13,837 nt of DNA from an uncultured Allobaculum sp. (lineage in GTDB: Bacteria > Bacillota_I > Bacilli_A > Erysipelotrichales > Erysipelotrichaceae), in NCBI GenBank assembly GCA_910579655.1, contig CAJTVE010000071.1, positions 1-13,837 on the forward strand, in the 5' to 3' direction. The position numbers and the translations under genes were made by a program. Under the pieces are notes generated by a model. That model had not been told where the DNA came from, did no database searches, and saw only the letters and a list, made by a program, of their open reading frames with translations. The first letter of the stretch is position 1. Every line of letters begins with the position of its first letter. Shown here piece after piece: positions 1 through 6,804 of the stretch.

Positions 1-76
1 CTAATGGTTAGCGGTTGCGATGATACGCTCCCATAGTGGACTTTCACCACCTAGATGTGTGCCATGCCGGGCACAC
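1..76 (-). mobile_element. Group II intron, bacterial class C, 5' end only (continues off the left edge)
   Basis: Read on the minus strand from position 76, the sequence opens with GTGTGCCCGGCATGG, the 5' end typical of class C group II introns such as the Oceanobacillus iheyensis intron. About 10 nt later comes AGGTGGTGAAAGTCCAC, which matches the conserved early domain I block. The first 20 nt also contain a 7-bp inverted repeat (GTGTGCC/GGCACAC). The element begins just after the T-tract of a strong intrinsic terminator, the known target preference of class C introns. Only the start of domain I is in the window. The reverse transcriptase/maturase and the 3' end would lie to the left, so whether the intron is complete or active cannot be judged. 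The identification rests on remembered consensus, not on an alignment. Confidence 0.83.
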
Positions 77-77
77 T

Positions 78-120
78 AAAAAAGCAGTCTGATTTTTCAT
101 CATCGAAAATCAGACTGCTT
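78..120 (-). terminator. Intrinsic terminator of rnr, used as intron target
   Basis: A perfect stem of about 15 bp (82-96 with 106-120) closes a loop of 7-9 nt and is followed on the minus strand by six T residues (83 down to 78). It lies 75 nt past the rnr stop codon and would end the rnr transcript. The stretch between stop and terminator holds only two small hairpins (124-135 and 170-182). The group II intron starts one base after the T-tract. Confidence 0.9.
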
Positions 121-194
121 GGTCCTGCCAACAGGCATCTCTTGAAACATTATTTTAAAGCTCTGTTTGGGACAATCTGTCCGCCCTGAACTTC

Positions 195-2594
195 TCAGGC
201 TTTTTCAGGCCCATTTTCAGGCAGAAGAGTCTCTTCTACAGCTGGCAGATCGTCTTCTTGGATGGCCGGGAGGTCTTCTGGTTTGACTGCGGGTAAATCT
301 TCAGCTGCGACTTCAGGCAGATTTTCAGCAACAACTTCTGGTAAGTCTTCTTCTGTTGTAGCTGGAAGATTTTCAGACTCTACAGCGGGAAGCTCTTCAG
401 TCTCTACAGCGGGTAAATCTTCAGGAATCACTTCTGGAAGATTGTTGTCAGTCTCAGCGACTTCAACAGGATTTCCTACCGTTTCACTGACAATTTCAGC
501 CGTGACCGTTTCTGGTTCTTCCGTTTTGCCGGCTGTGCCTAAGTAATCAAAGGTAATCTGGCGCTTTGGAATGTTGACGTCCCTGACTTTGATATGAACC
601 GGCATGCCCAAGGCAAAAATCTTACCCGTATTTTCTCCATGCAGACTCATCGTGTCTGCATCGTATTTATAGAAGTCATCTTCCATGTAGCGAAGCGGAA
701 TCAGGCCCTCAATGGTATTTGGCAGTTCGACAAAGAATCCGAAGTTGGCAACCCCGTTGATGGTGCCGTCAAATTCCTGGCCAACTTTGTTTTCCATATA
801 TTTAGCCGCTTCCAGATCGTCTACGGCACGTTCAATCGTTACGGCATCTTTTTCTTTTTCGGATAAGTGCAGCGCGGATTTTTCCATGCGTTTGGCATCT
901 TTCATCAGCGTCTTCTCATCGTTTTTCTTTTCGATGACATGCTTATGGAGCATCCGATGGATCAGCAAGTCTGGATAACGACGGATTGGCGAAGTAAAAT
1001 GGCAATACTCATCGAGAGCCAGACCATAGTGGCCAAGGTTCTTTTCACAATAGCGGGCTTTTTGCATCGAACGGACAGCGACAGCGGAAAGGATTTCCTT
1101 ATTGCCCGGATCTTCAATGGAATCCAAAAAGCAGGCAATGTCTTTTGGTTCACATTCATAAGGGTCAATCTCGCATGGGACATGCAGGACTTTGGCCATT
1201 GTTGTCAGGGAAGACAGTTTTTCTGGATCTGGAATTTCATGGACCCGGAACATGCCTGGCAGCTGACGGGTATGAAGTTCATGAGCGACCGCTACGTTGG
1301 CCATGATCATGGCCTCTTCGATCATCTGTTCACTCCATCCACGGTCCCGGCAGACAACATCGACTGGTGTTCCCTTTTCATCGAGGATGAAGTAAGGTTC
1401 ACGGGTTTCAAAATCGATATGGCCGCGTTCAACCGTGCGTTCTTTCAGCTTTTTGCTTAAATCCGAGAAATTCTGAAGCATTTCACCGAACTTGGCATAG
1501 TCTGGACGGCTTTGCGGATTTTCAAGGTATTCGTTGACTTTGTTATAGGTCAGGCGGCCATCCGAATAGATGACACTGGCGTAAATATCGTAATCGACCA
1601 TGACCCCTTCAGGATTGAATTCCATTTCGCAAGTCAAAGTTAAACGATCGACTTCAGGATTCAAAGAGCAGATGCCATTCGACAACTGGAAAGGCAGCAT
1701 GGGCACTACGCGGTCGGCAACATAAATGGAAGTGCCGCGCTTGTAGGCTTCTTCATCAATTGCATCCCCTTCGCCAACATAGTAGCTGACATCGGCGATA
1801 TGAACATATAACTTCCAGCCGCCGTTTTTCAGCTTTTCAACCGAGATGGCATCATCAAAGTCTTTTGTGGAATCCCCATCAATCGTTACCGTCAGAAGAT
1901 CACGCAGATCTTTACGATCCTTGAGTTCTTTTTTATGGACTTTTTCAGGAATGTCTTCAAGTTCCTTGCGGATTTTCTTGTTGAATTCCTGACGGACTTC
2001 ATTTTCGGCCAGAATAGCGGAAACATCCACGCCTGGCTCATTTTCACGGCCAAGAACATCAATGATTTTCACTTTCAATGGGCTTGCGTACTCTACAACT
2101 TTGACGACCGCTTTGGTGCCCGGTTCAATGTTATAGGCTTTCTTATTGACCACATTAAAGGATGTATGTAAATCGACATCCGAACGGAATTTGAGACCGT
2201 TGCGAGTCATCACGAACGTTCCGGAAATGCAGGTAATGCCGCGATCATAAATGTGAACCACTTCATTGCCTTCAGGCGCAACCCGCACTAACACTTCGTC
2301 TTTATCCATCAACATCCGTGTATTGCGCTTGGACACATAGATTTTCTGATCCTTATTCAGGATTGCATATTCATTAGCGGATACGTCACGGGCTTTTCCG
2401 ACAAACCAGTTTTCGCCATCGATCAGGTAATACTGTTCATGATCGTTGTAAATCTGACGTTCATCTTCAAGTTCGTTGAGTGTGACGCCAAGCTCTTTCA
2501 TATCGTGGCTTGTTTTAATGCGTAAAGCTTTTGCGATTGCGCCTGGTGTCATTTGTTTATTGCGATTAAGGAGTTCCAGGATTTCTTCCTTCAT
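195..2594 (-). CDS. rnr: Ribonuclease R (3'-5' exoribonuclease) with acidic octapeptide-repeat tail
   Basis: RNase R degrades structured RNA processively from the 3' end, taking part in mRNA and rRNA turnover and in tmRNA-linked decay. The protein is 799 residues. An N-terminal winged-helix domain (about 1-65) and cold-shock/OB domains (about 65-225) precede the RNB catalytic domain (about 225-555). The metal-binding motif DGDSTKDFDDA (239-249) supplies D239, D245, D247 and D248, and the RNB signature lies at about 522-547 (HYGLALDEYCHFTSPIRRYP). An S1 domain follows (about 605-685). The tail after 687 is not the usual lysine-rich one: residues 717-796 are ten 8-residue units of the form E-D-L-P-A-V-x-x. 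I chose the ATG at 2594 because AGGGGG lies 10 nt upstream; the longer open frame to 2687 would run through the secG terminator. The gene follows secG, as in many Bacillota, but smpB and ssrA do not follow it here. Confidence 0.97.
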   Translation of the reverse strand: MKEEILELLNRNKQMTPGAIAKALRIKTSHDMKELGVTLNELEDERQIYNDHEQYYLIDGENWFVGKARDVSANEYAILNKDQKIYVSKRNTRMLMDKDEVLVRVAPEGNEVVHIYDRGITCISGTFVMTRNGLKFRSDVDLHTSFNVVNKKAYNIEPGTKAVVKVVEYASPLKVKIIDVLGRENEPGVDVSAILAENEVRQEFNKKIRKELEDIPEKVHKKELKDRKDLRDLLTVTIDGDSTKDFDDAISVEKLKNGGWKLYVHIADVSYYVGEGDAIDEEAYKRGTSIYVADRVVPMLPFQLSNGICSLNPEVDRLTLTCEMEFNPEGVMVDYDIYASVIYSDGRLTYNKVNEYLENPQSRPDYAKFGEMLQNFSDLSKKLKERTVERGHIDFETREPYFILDEKGTPVDVVCRDRGWSEQMIEEAMIMANVAVAHELHTRQLPGMFRVHEIPDPEKLSSLTTMAKVLHVPCEIDPYECEPKDIACFLDSIEDPGNKEILSAVAVRSMQKARYCEKNLGHYGLALDEYCHFTSPIRRYPDLLIHRMLHKHVIEKKNDEKTLMKDAKRMEKSALHLSEKEKDAVTIERAVDDLEAAKYMENKVGQEFDGTINGVANFGFFVELPNTIEGLIPLRYMEDDFYKYDADTMSLHGENTGKIFALGMPVHIKVRDVNIPKRQITFDYLGTAGKTEEPETVTAEIVSETVGNPVEVAETDNNLPEVIPEDLPAVETEELPAVESENLPATTEEDLPEVVAENLPEVAAEDLPAVKPEDLPAIQEDDLPAVEETLLPENGPEKA
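207..446 (-). repeat. 24-bp tandem repeat, about ten units, in the 3' end of rnr
   Basis: Ten consecutive in-frame 24-nt units encode octapeptides. Nine share the core LP(A/E) after two mostly acidic residues, for example EDLPAVET, EELPAVES, ENLPEVAA, EDLPAVKP and DDLPAVEE. The last unit (TLLPENGP) is degenerate. The units are imperfect at the DNA level, pointing to old expansion followed by drift. No insertion interrupts the frame. Confidence 0.93.
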
Positions 2595-2617
2595 AATTCG
2601 ACTTCCCCCTGACAAAG

Positions 2618-2640
2618 AAAAAAAGGGCATATGGCCCTTT
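2618..2640 (-). terminator. Intrinsic terminator between secG and rnr
   Basis: On the minus strand AAAGGGC pairs with GCCCTTT around a 5-nt loop, followed by seven T residues (2624 down to 2618). The secG stop codon (2639-2641) lies partly inside the 5' arm, so a ribosome ending secG translation would cover the stem. It lies 24 nt before the rnr start, so rnr probably depends on read-through from secG or on a promoter inside secG that I could not identify with confidence. Confidence 0.85.
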
Positions 2641-2869
2641 AAACTACCTGTAAAGCGATGACAAGTGCAAAGAAAATGATGCCGCACACAAGAGTCATAT
2701 TGGAAATCAGCTTTTCCGGTCCTCTTTCTTTCTGTACAGCAAACAGGTTCAGATCCCCGCTTCCGGTAAATGCAGCGGATAAGCCATCCGACTTACCGCT
2801 TTGCAGCAGAACTAAAATAATAATCAGTCCTGCATCGACCATCAATAAAATATTTAATAAATTCTCCAT
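2639..2869 (-). CDS. secG: SecG, preprotein translocase subunit
   Basis: SecG is the small accessory subunit of the SecYEG channel that exports unfolded proteins across the cytoplasmic membrane. The 76-residue product has the family layout: a first transmembrane helix (about 4-22), a glycine/serine-rich loop with the LLQSGKSDGLSAAF motif (21-34) and a second helix (about 58-75). Length and topology are normal. The start at 2869 has only a modest ribosome-binding site (AGAAAGAG, about 8 nt upstream). The gene sits 49 nt after the HAD phosphatase and just before rnr, the common Bacillota neighbourhood. An extended -10 promoter lies directly upstream, so secG may be transcribed on its own. Confidence 0.96.
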   Translation of the reverse strand: MENLLNILLMVDAGLIIILVLLQSGKSDGLSAAFTGSGDLNLFAVQKERGPEKLISNMTLVCGIIFFALVIALQVV

Positions 2870-2897
2870 ACTTCACTCTTTCTCTATTCCCGCAGTC

Positions 2898-2906
2898 ATT
2901 ATAACA
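2898..2906 (-). promoter_or_regulatory. Extended -10 promoter for secG
   Basis: The minus strand reads TGTTATAAT, a perfect TATAAT with the extended TGn element. No good -35 box lies 16-18 nt upstream. It is between the HAD stop codon and secG, placing a transcription start about 22 nt before the secG ATG. Confidence 0.6.
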
Positions 2907-2918
2907 AACAAACTGCAA

Positions 2919-3713
2919 TCAGCCCTCGCACAGACGCAGAAAGTCCACATCATCGAGGCTTTCAACGCACAAATCGGGGAAAATTTTCAACCGTTGGATG
3001 TCTTTTTCATGGTGTACACCACTCTGGACAAAGACGGTCTGAACCTTGTTATTATACCCAAGAGCAACGTCGGTTTCCAGATTGTCTCCAACTAAAACTG
3101 CGTCCTCCTTAGAAATGCCCGCTTTTTTCAAAGCGTAATCCAGAATTGGACGGTCAGGTTTACCAATTCTTGGACTTGGGGTGGCGGTTGCGTATTCAAA
3201 CAAAGCAACAACCGAACCATTGCCGACTTCAAACCCGCCTGGTTTGGCCAGAATGCGGTCATGATTGGTGCCAATCAATCTGGCCCCATTGAGCAAAAAG
3301 GCCAGCGCCTTGGAGTACTTGGCATAATCCCCTGTTTTATCCAGTCCGACAAAGACATAATCTGGCTGATCTTCGGTGATTTCAAAGCCTTCATTGAGCA
3401 AGGCTTCCTTCATTCCGTTCATGCCGATATACCACGCTTTGCGCTTGTTGGGATCCAGATTGGCGGCATAGCCGGCAGCCGCCATGGCTGAATTGACAAA
3501 GTGTTCGGGCTTCACGTGATGATAGCCCATATTCTCCATATGCTTTACATTTTCGTATGGGGTGCGCATGGAATTATTGGTTAAAAACAGATACGGAATT
3601 CCGTGTTCAAAACAGAAATCCACTGCCCGGATCCCCGCTTCAATGGGCTGAGGACCGCGATACATCGTTCCGTCCAGATCAAATAAGACCGTTTTCATTT
3701 TCTTTGCTTCCAT
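2919..3713 (-). CDS. HAD-superfamily phosphatase, NagD/YutF-like (type IIA)
   Basis: This is a cytoplasmic HAD hydrolase predicted to dephosphorylate small phosphorylated metabolites; the actual substrate cannot be read from the sequence. All four motifs are intact in the 264-residue protein: motif I DLDGT with nucleophile D12 and acid/base D14, motif II LTNNS (44-48), the motif III lysine K185 in GKPDRP, and motif IV GDNLETD (209-215). The cap domain lies between motifs II and III, as in the type IIA group that includes NagD and Bacillus YutF/AraL. The start at 3713 is supported by AGGAG 8 nt upstream; a second ATG five codons on is less well placed. No clear promoter was found. It may be co-transcribed with secG, since the 49-nt gap holds no terminator. 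Confidence 0.9.
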   Translation of the reverse strand: MEAKKMKTVLFDLDGTMYRGPQPIEAGIRAVDFCFEHGIPYLFLTNNSMRTPYENVKHMENMGYHHVKPEHFVNSAMAAAGYAANLDPNKRKAWYIGMNGMKEALLNEGFEITEDQPDYVFVGLDKTGDYAKYSKALAFLLNGARLIGTNHDRILAKPGGFEVGNGSVVALFEYATATPSPRIGKPDRPILDYALKKAGISKEDAVLVGDNLETDVALGYNNKVQTVFVQSGVHHEKDIQRLKIFPDLCVESLDDVDFLRLCEG

Positions 3714-4053
3714 CTTTTTCTCTCCTGCTGTTTTTGACTGTTGTTCGCTTTTATCCCCTGAAAAGGAAACTCTGTTCTCTGATCCATCAACTAAGTATTA
3801 ACTGTTTAATATCATGAGAACTCCACATGAACGAGCTGGAAAGCATTTCCGATTCTGTCTTTCCTCTTTTCTGGAGATTCTTCGATTTAAACAATAACAG
3901 ACCGCTTCATTCCTGACTACAAACTGGGTTTCAAACCATTTTTAAGGGCTTTGCAGGAAAAGAAAAAGCGCCCATTGCTGAGCACTGATTCTTTTGCAGC
4001 CTGTTTCCTTTGAAAGACTCACGAATATTCAGATTTTCCAGAGCAAACACGCT
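3714..4053. other. Intergenic stretch between galK and the HAD gene
   Basis: No coding frame with a ribosome-binding site was found. The right part holds two hairpins that belong to the galK 3' end (4031-4064 and 3958-3986). The left part must hold the promoter of the HAD gene, but no pair of boxes stands out; TAATAC and GATAAA hexamers are present without a matching -35 element. Confidence 0.6.
3958..3986 (-). terminator. Probable intrinsic terminator of galK
   Basis: Minus-strand AGTGCTC pairs with GGGCGCT (7 bp including two G-U pairs) around a 6-nt loop, then TTTTCTTTT follows. The G-U pairs are A-C mismatches on the opposite strand, so the structure belongs to minus-strand RNA. It lies about 70 nt past the galK stop. 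Confidence 0.65.
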
Positions 4054-4064
4054 CTAGAAAATCT
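4031..4064 (-). other. Long hairpin enclosing the galK stop codon
   Basis: A 14-bp stem (one G-U pair, only formable in minus-strand RNA) closes a 6-nt loop. The galK TAG (4054-4056) lies in its 5' arm. No T-tract follows, so it is not a classical terminator. It could protect the mRNA 3' end from exonucleases. Confidence 0.7.
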
Positions 4065-5328
4065 GGTAACCACCGTAAGGACGAATCTGTAAGACGTGGC
4101 AGGCACCCTCGCCGAATGCACGATCCATTTCCGCGCAATACGCCGCAACCAGATCGTTTGGAACGAAGGCCTGGATGGTTCCCGCAAATCCACCGCCATG
4201 AACGCGGTGCGCACCCCGGCCATTTAAGACTTTTTCACTGAGGAATAAAGCTAAGGAGACAGCCTGGTTTTTGAAGTCGGCAGGGCTGTAGATATTCTGC
4301 AGATATTTATAGGAAGAGTTTCCGGAAGCCAGAATCTGTTTTTCGAATTCTTCCAGATCTTTATTGCTCAAAGCAGCAACCGCTTTTTCGACGCGTTTAT
4401 TTTCTTCGAAGACATGCATAGCCCGAAGCAGAGCCCGGTCATTGCCGATGGCTTCACGCAATTCTGGTAAGCGAGAGTAGAATTCGTTTTCATCAACTTC
4501 ACGCAGAACGTCTTTACCGAAAAATTCATCGACTTCCTTGAGTTCAAATGGAATGTCGGCATAATCCTGGGTCAGGTCCGCATGGGAGGCATGAACGTCG
4601 GTGATGCAAAGCGACGTATTGAAATCAGAGAAATCAACGTCAACGCGTTCAACAACTGGGTTTTCCTTGTCGGCAAAGTCGATATGGATCAGGCCGCCAA
4701 CCGAGCATGCAGACTGGTCCATCAGACCACAGGGCTTGCCAAAGAATACGTTTTCGGCATACTGACCAATTTTGGCCAGTTCAACTGGATCGAGTTTTCC
4801 ATCGTTATACAGATCTGAGAAGATGTTTCCGATCATGACTTCAAAGGCGGCAGAAGAAGAAAGTCCGCTTCCCTGTAATACATCGCTGGTCATGTAACCG
4901 TCAAAGCCGCCGGTCTGGCCGCCCAGTTCCTGAATGCGGGCTGCCACACCGCGAATCAGAGCCTGGCTGGTTTCTTTTTCGGCTTCATGGACACTCAGGT
5001 CTGCTAAATCAATCGCCGGAATGTCATAATCATCGGACAGAACTTTGACCACACCATCTTCTCTTGGTGCGACAATGGCGATGATATCGAGGTTGATACT
5101 GGTTGCCATGACTTCCCCGCGCTGGTGGTCTGTATGGTTGCCAATGACTTCACTTCTGCCAGGAACAGAAATGACTGCGACATCTTTATCTCCATACAAT
5201 TCGATAAATTTATCGATTGCTTTTTCATATCTTGGTTTCTGAGCTTCGGCTAAATCACCGTAAAGCTTTGTAAGTGCTTCGTCTTGTTTACCTGCTGTAA
5301 TTGCAGCTTTTAATTCACTCGCTAACAT
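4054..5328 (-). CDS. galK: Galactokinase (GHMP kinase family)
   Basis: Galactokinase phosphorylates galactose with ATP to galactose 1-phosphate, the entry step of the Leloir pathway, in the cytoplasm. The 424-residue protein shows the galactokinase signature PGRSEVIGNHTDHQRG (56-71), the GHMP ATP-binding loop GSGLSSSAA (153-161), the catalytic aspartate D204 in CGLMDQ, and the C-terminal motif VHGGGFAGT (376-384). The signature has N64 and H68 where classical enzymes have glutamate and tyrosine (GEHTDY). I recall this variant from clostridial relatives, so a related sugar cannot be ruled out. AAGGAG lies 8 nt before the ATG. The gene diverges from a GalR-type regulator and has its own promoter; galT and galE are not in the window, so they must lie elsewhere. 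Confidence 0.93.
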   Translation of the reverse strand: MLASELKAAITAGKQDEALTKLYGDLAEAQKPRYEKAIDKFIELYGDKDVAVISVPGRSEVIGNHTDHQRGEVMATSINLDIIAIVAPREDGVVKVLSDDYDIPAIDLADLSVHEAEKETSQALIRGVAARIQELGGQTGGFDGYMTSDVLQGSGLSSSAAFEVMIGNIFSDLYNDGKLDPVELAKIGQYAENVFFGKPCGLMDQSACSVGGLIHIDFADKENPVVERVDVDFSDFNTSLCITDVHASHADLTQDYADIPFELKEVDEFFGKDVLREVDENEFYSRLPELREAIGNDRALLRAMHVFEENKRVEKAVAALSNKDLEEFEKQILASGNSSYKYLQNIYSPADFKNQAVSLALFLSEKVLNGRGAHRVHGGGFAGTIQAFVPNDLVAAYCAEMDRAFGEGACHVLQIRPYGGYQIF

Positions 5329-5346
5329 GTTGGAATCTCCTTCTTT

Positions 5347-5360
5347 TCAAAACGCTTTCA
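5347..5360 (-). promoter_or_regulatory. cre-like site (CcpA) at the galK transcription start
   Basis: The minus strand reads TGAAAGCGTTTTGA, matching the CcpA consensus TGWAANCGNTNWCA at all fixed positions but one. It lies just downstream of the predicted start of transcription and upstream of the ribosome-binding site, a position suited to roadblock repression. It could instead be bound by another LacI-family protein, since the family favours a central CG. Confidence 0.6.
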
Positions 5361-5367
5361 CGTGTAT

Positions 5368-5396
5368 ATTGTATTTGATTTGTCTATAGAGTTCAA
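5368..5396 (-). promoter_or_regulatory. SigA-type promoter of galK
   Basis: The -35 box TTGAAC (5391-5396) and -10 box TACAAT (5368-5373) are separated by exactly 17 nt on the minus strand. Transcription would start near 5361, about 33 nt before the galK ATG. One palindromic operator directly abuts the -35 box. Confidence 0.75.
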
Positions 5397-5398
5397 TT

Positions 5399-5442
5399 GT
5401 TTTAGTAAACTTTTTCGGTTAAACAAATATTTTTACTAAAAC
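5399..5442. promoter_or_regulatory. Paired palindromic operators in the galK-galR spacer
   Basis: TTTAGTAAA (5401-5409) and TTTACTAAA (5432-5440) are each odd-length palindromes (TTTA-N-TAAA) and together form an 11-bp inverted repeat (5399-5409 and 5432-5442). Their centres are 31 bp apart, about three helical turns, so two dimers would bind the same face of the DNA. The left site touches the galK -35 box. They are the best candidates for the binding site of the adjacent LacI-family regulator; binding is inferred. Confidence 0.65.
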
Positions 5443-5518
5443 TTATGAAGAAATTTTACTCCAACTCTTCCGCTTTGCAACCTTTAATGTAAAATTTAGA
5501 CAGTAAAGGAATGAAATA

Positions 5519-6532
5519 ATGGCTACTTTAAAAGACGTCGCAAACCTCGCCGGTGTTTCCAGTGCGAGTGTTTCGAGAATATTGAACAATGACCTGACTC
5601 TCAGCGTTCCTCAGTCCACCCGAGACAAAGTTCTGGAAGCTGCTGAAACATTAGGGTATGTAAAAAAGAAAAAGAAAACTTCCGTTTCGAGTATGCTCGT
5701 GGGCATCGTACAGTGGATGTCCGCCGAAGACGAAGCGAAAGATCCGTATTATCTCTCCATCCGTCAGGGTGTAGAAAATTATTGCTTCCACCACAAAATT
5801 TCAACCGTGCGCTGCTTTGCTTCTGAAATGGAACTGGCCCGCAAGCTGGAAAAAGTCGATGGGCTGGTGTGTATTGGCAAGTTCTCCGATGATGCCCGCG
5901 ACAAGATGACGGAAATCTGCAAGAATATCATTTTTCTGGATATGAAACTCGATCCCATTTCGAATTGCTTCATCGTCCCAGATTTTCGCGGGGCCCTCAA
6001 GCTGGTCATTGATTACCTGGCAGCTGAAGGCCATAGTAAAGTCGGCTATCTTGGCGGGATCGAACGCGTGGATGACTCTGTTTATCCGGATGATCGTCTG
6101 AAATATTTCAAGCGATTCACAAACGAAAGCAATATTCAGAGTGAACCCTGGATCTTCCAGGAGCAGTTTACAAGAGAAGCTGGCTACTCCATGATGAAAC
6201 AGATTCTGTCCATGCCAGATCGTCCAACCGCTGTCTTCGCGGCCAGTGACCCGATTGCGATTGGTGCCCTGCGTGCTTTGCATGAAGCCAACGTCAAGAT
6301 CCCGGAAGAGATGTCTGTCATCGGCTTTGACAACATTGACGAAGCCAACTATACTTTCCCACCGCTGACGACCGTATTTGTGCCAACCTATGAAATTGGT
6401 TCCACCGGCATGCGGATGCTTCATGATGCCTGGAAACGAAATGAAAACCTGCAGCCGATGAAAATCGTTCTGCCCTGCTACATCATCAACCGTCAGACGA
6501 CCCGCACCTTACCGGATGCGATTGAAATCTAG
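5519..6532 (+). CDS. LacI/GalR-family transcriptional regulator of the galactose locus
   Basis: This is probably a repressor of galK and of itself that responds to galactose or a derivative. The 337-residue protein starts with the LacI-type helix-turn-helix and hinge helix (MATLKDVANLAGVSSASVSR, then about 21-50). A periplasmic-binding-protein-like sensor domain follows (about 60-330), with the typical segments FAASDPIAIGALRAL and IPEEMSVIGFDN. The run TLSVPQSTRDKV after the helix-turn-helix resembles GalR proteins of streptococci and lactobacilli. AAAGGA lies 8 nt before the ATG. It diverges from galK across a 190-bp spacer that holds paired palindromes. No clear promoter for this gene was found; TAAAAT at 5490-5495 has no matching -35 box. 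It ends at a strong terminator (6659-6694). Confidence 0.9.
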   Translation: MATLKDVANLAGVSSASVSRILNNDLTLSVPQSTRDKVLEAAETLGYVKKKKKTSVSSMLVGIVQWMSAEDEAKDPYYLSIRQGVENYCFHHKISTVRCFASEMELARKLEKVDGLVCIGKFSDDARDKMTEICKNIIFLDMKLDPISNCFIVPDFRGALKLVIDYLAAEGHSKVGYLGGIERVDDSVYPDDRLKYFKRFTNESNIQSEPWIFQEQFTREAGYSMMKQILSMPDRPTAVFAASDPIAIGALRALHEANVKIPEEMSVIGFDNIDEANYTFPPLTTVFVPTYEIGSTGMRMLHDAWKRNENLQPMKIVLPCYIINRQTTRTLPDAIEI

Positions 6533-6658
6533 CAGGAGTTCCCTTCTCCAAAGCACAAAAAATCAAAAACACCCCGTATGAAACTCTTTATACAAACGGA
6601 AACACAGAGGGCGTAATCGATCGAATTTTCTTTTGATTTCCCCCTTCATAACGTTTTT

Positions 6659-6694
6659 GCTTCTGCATGACCGGTTGTGCAGAAGCTTTTTTTT
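6659..6694 (+). terminator. Intrinsic terminator of the LacI-family regulator gene
   Basis: GCTTCTGCA pairs perfectly with TGCAGAAGC (9 bp) across a 10-nt loop, followed by eight T residues on the plus strand. It lies 127 nt past the stop codon. The stretch before it (6533-6658) has no other feature I can support. Confidence 0.92.
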
Positions 6695-6727
6695 CGTCCT
6701 GACTGAACTCATCGACCGTTTTCCAGC

Positions 6728-6770
6728 AAAAAAACCAGCGGCCATCATGGCTAGGATGACTGCTGGTTTT
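6728..6770 (-). terminator. Terminator of nusG, possibly bidirectional
   Basis: AAAACCAGC (6731-6739) pairs with GCTGGTTTT (6762-6770). On the minus strand seven T residues (6734 down to 6728) complete a terminator 35 nt after the nusG stop. On the plus strand the arm runs into TTTTAATTTTTATT, so it may also back up the regulator's terminator between these convergent genes. Confidence 0.82.
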
Positions 6771-6804
6771 AATTTTTATTCGACTTTATTTTTCGAATCA
6801 ATCG

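Noticed and set aside
121..194. tmRNA or small RNA between rnr and its terminator
   Set aside because: Only two short hairpins; no tRNA-like acceptor end, CCA or tag-coding frame. It reads as an ordinary 3' untranslated region.
867..1460. 197-codon plus-strand frame opposite rnr
   Set aside because: It is fully antisense to the RNase R catalytic domain, lacks a ribosome-binding site and resembles no family.
2595..2687. Longer N-terminus for RNase R
   Set aside because: The extension would be encoded by the secG terminator and secG 3' end; the internal ATG has a good ribosome-binding site and matches the normal N-terminal domain.
5801..6424. 207-codon minus-strand frame opposite the LacI-family regulator
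   Set aside because: It is a shadow of the regulator with no start signal and implausible composition.
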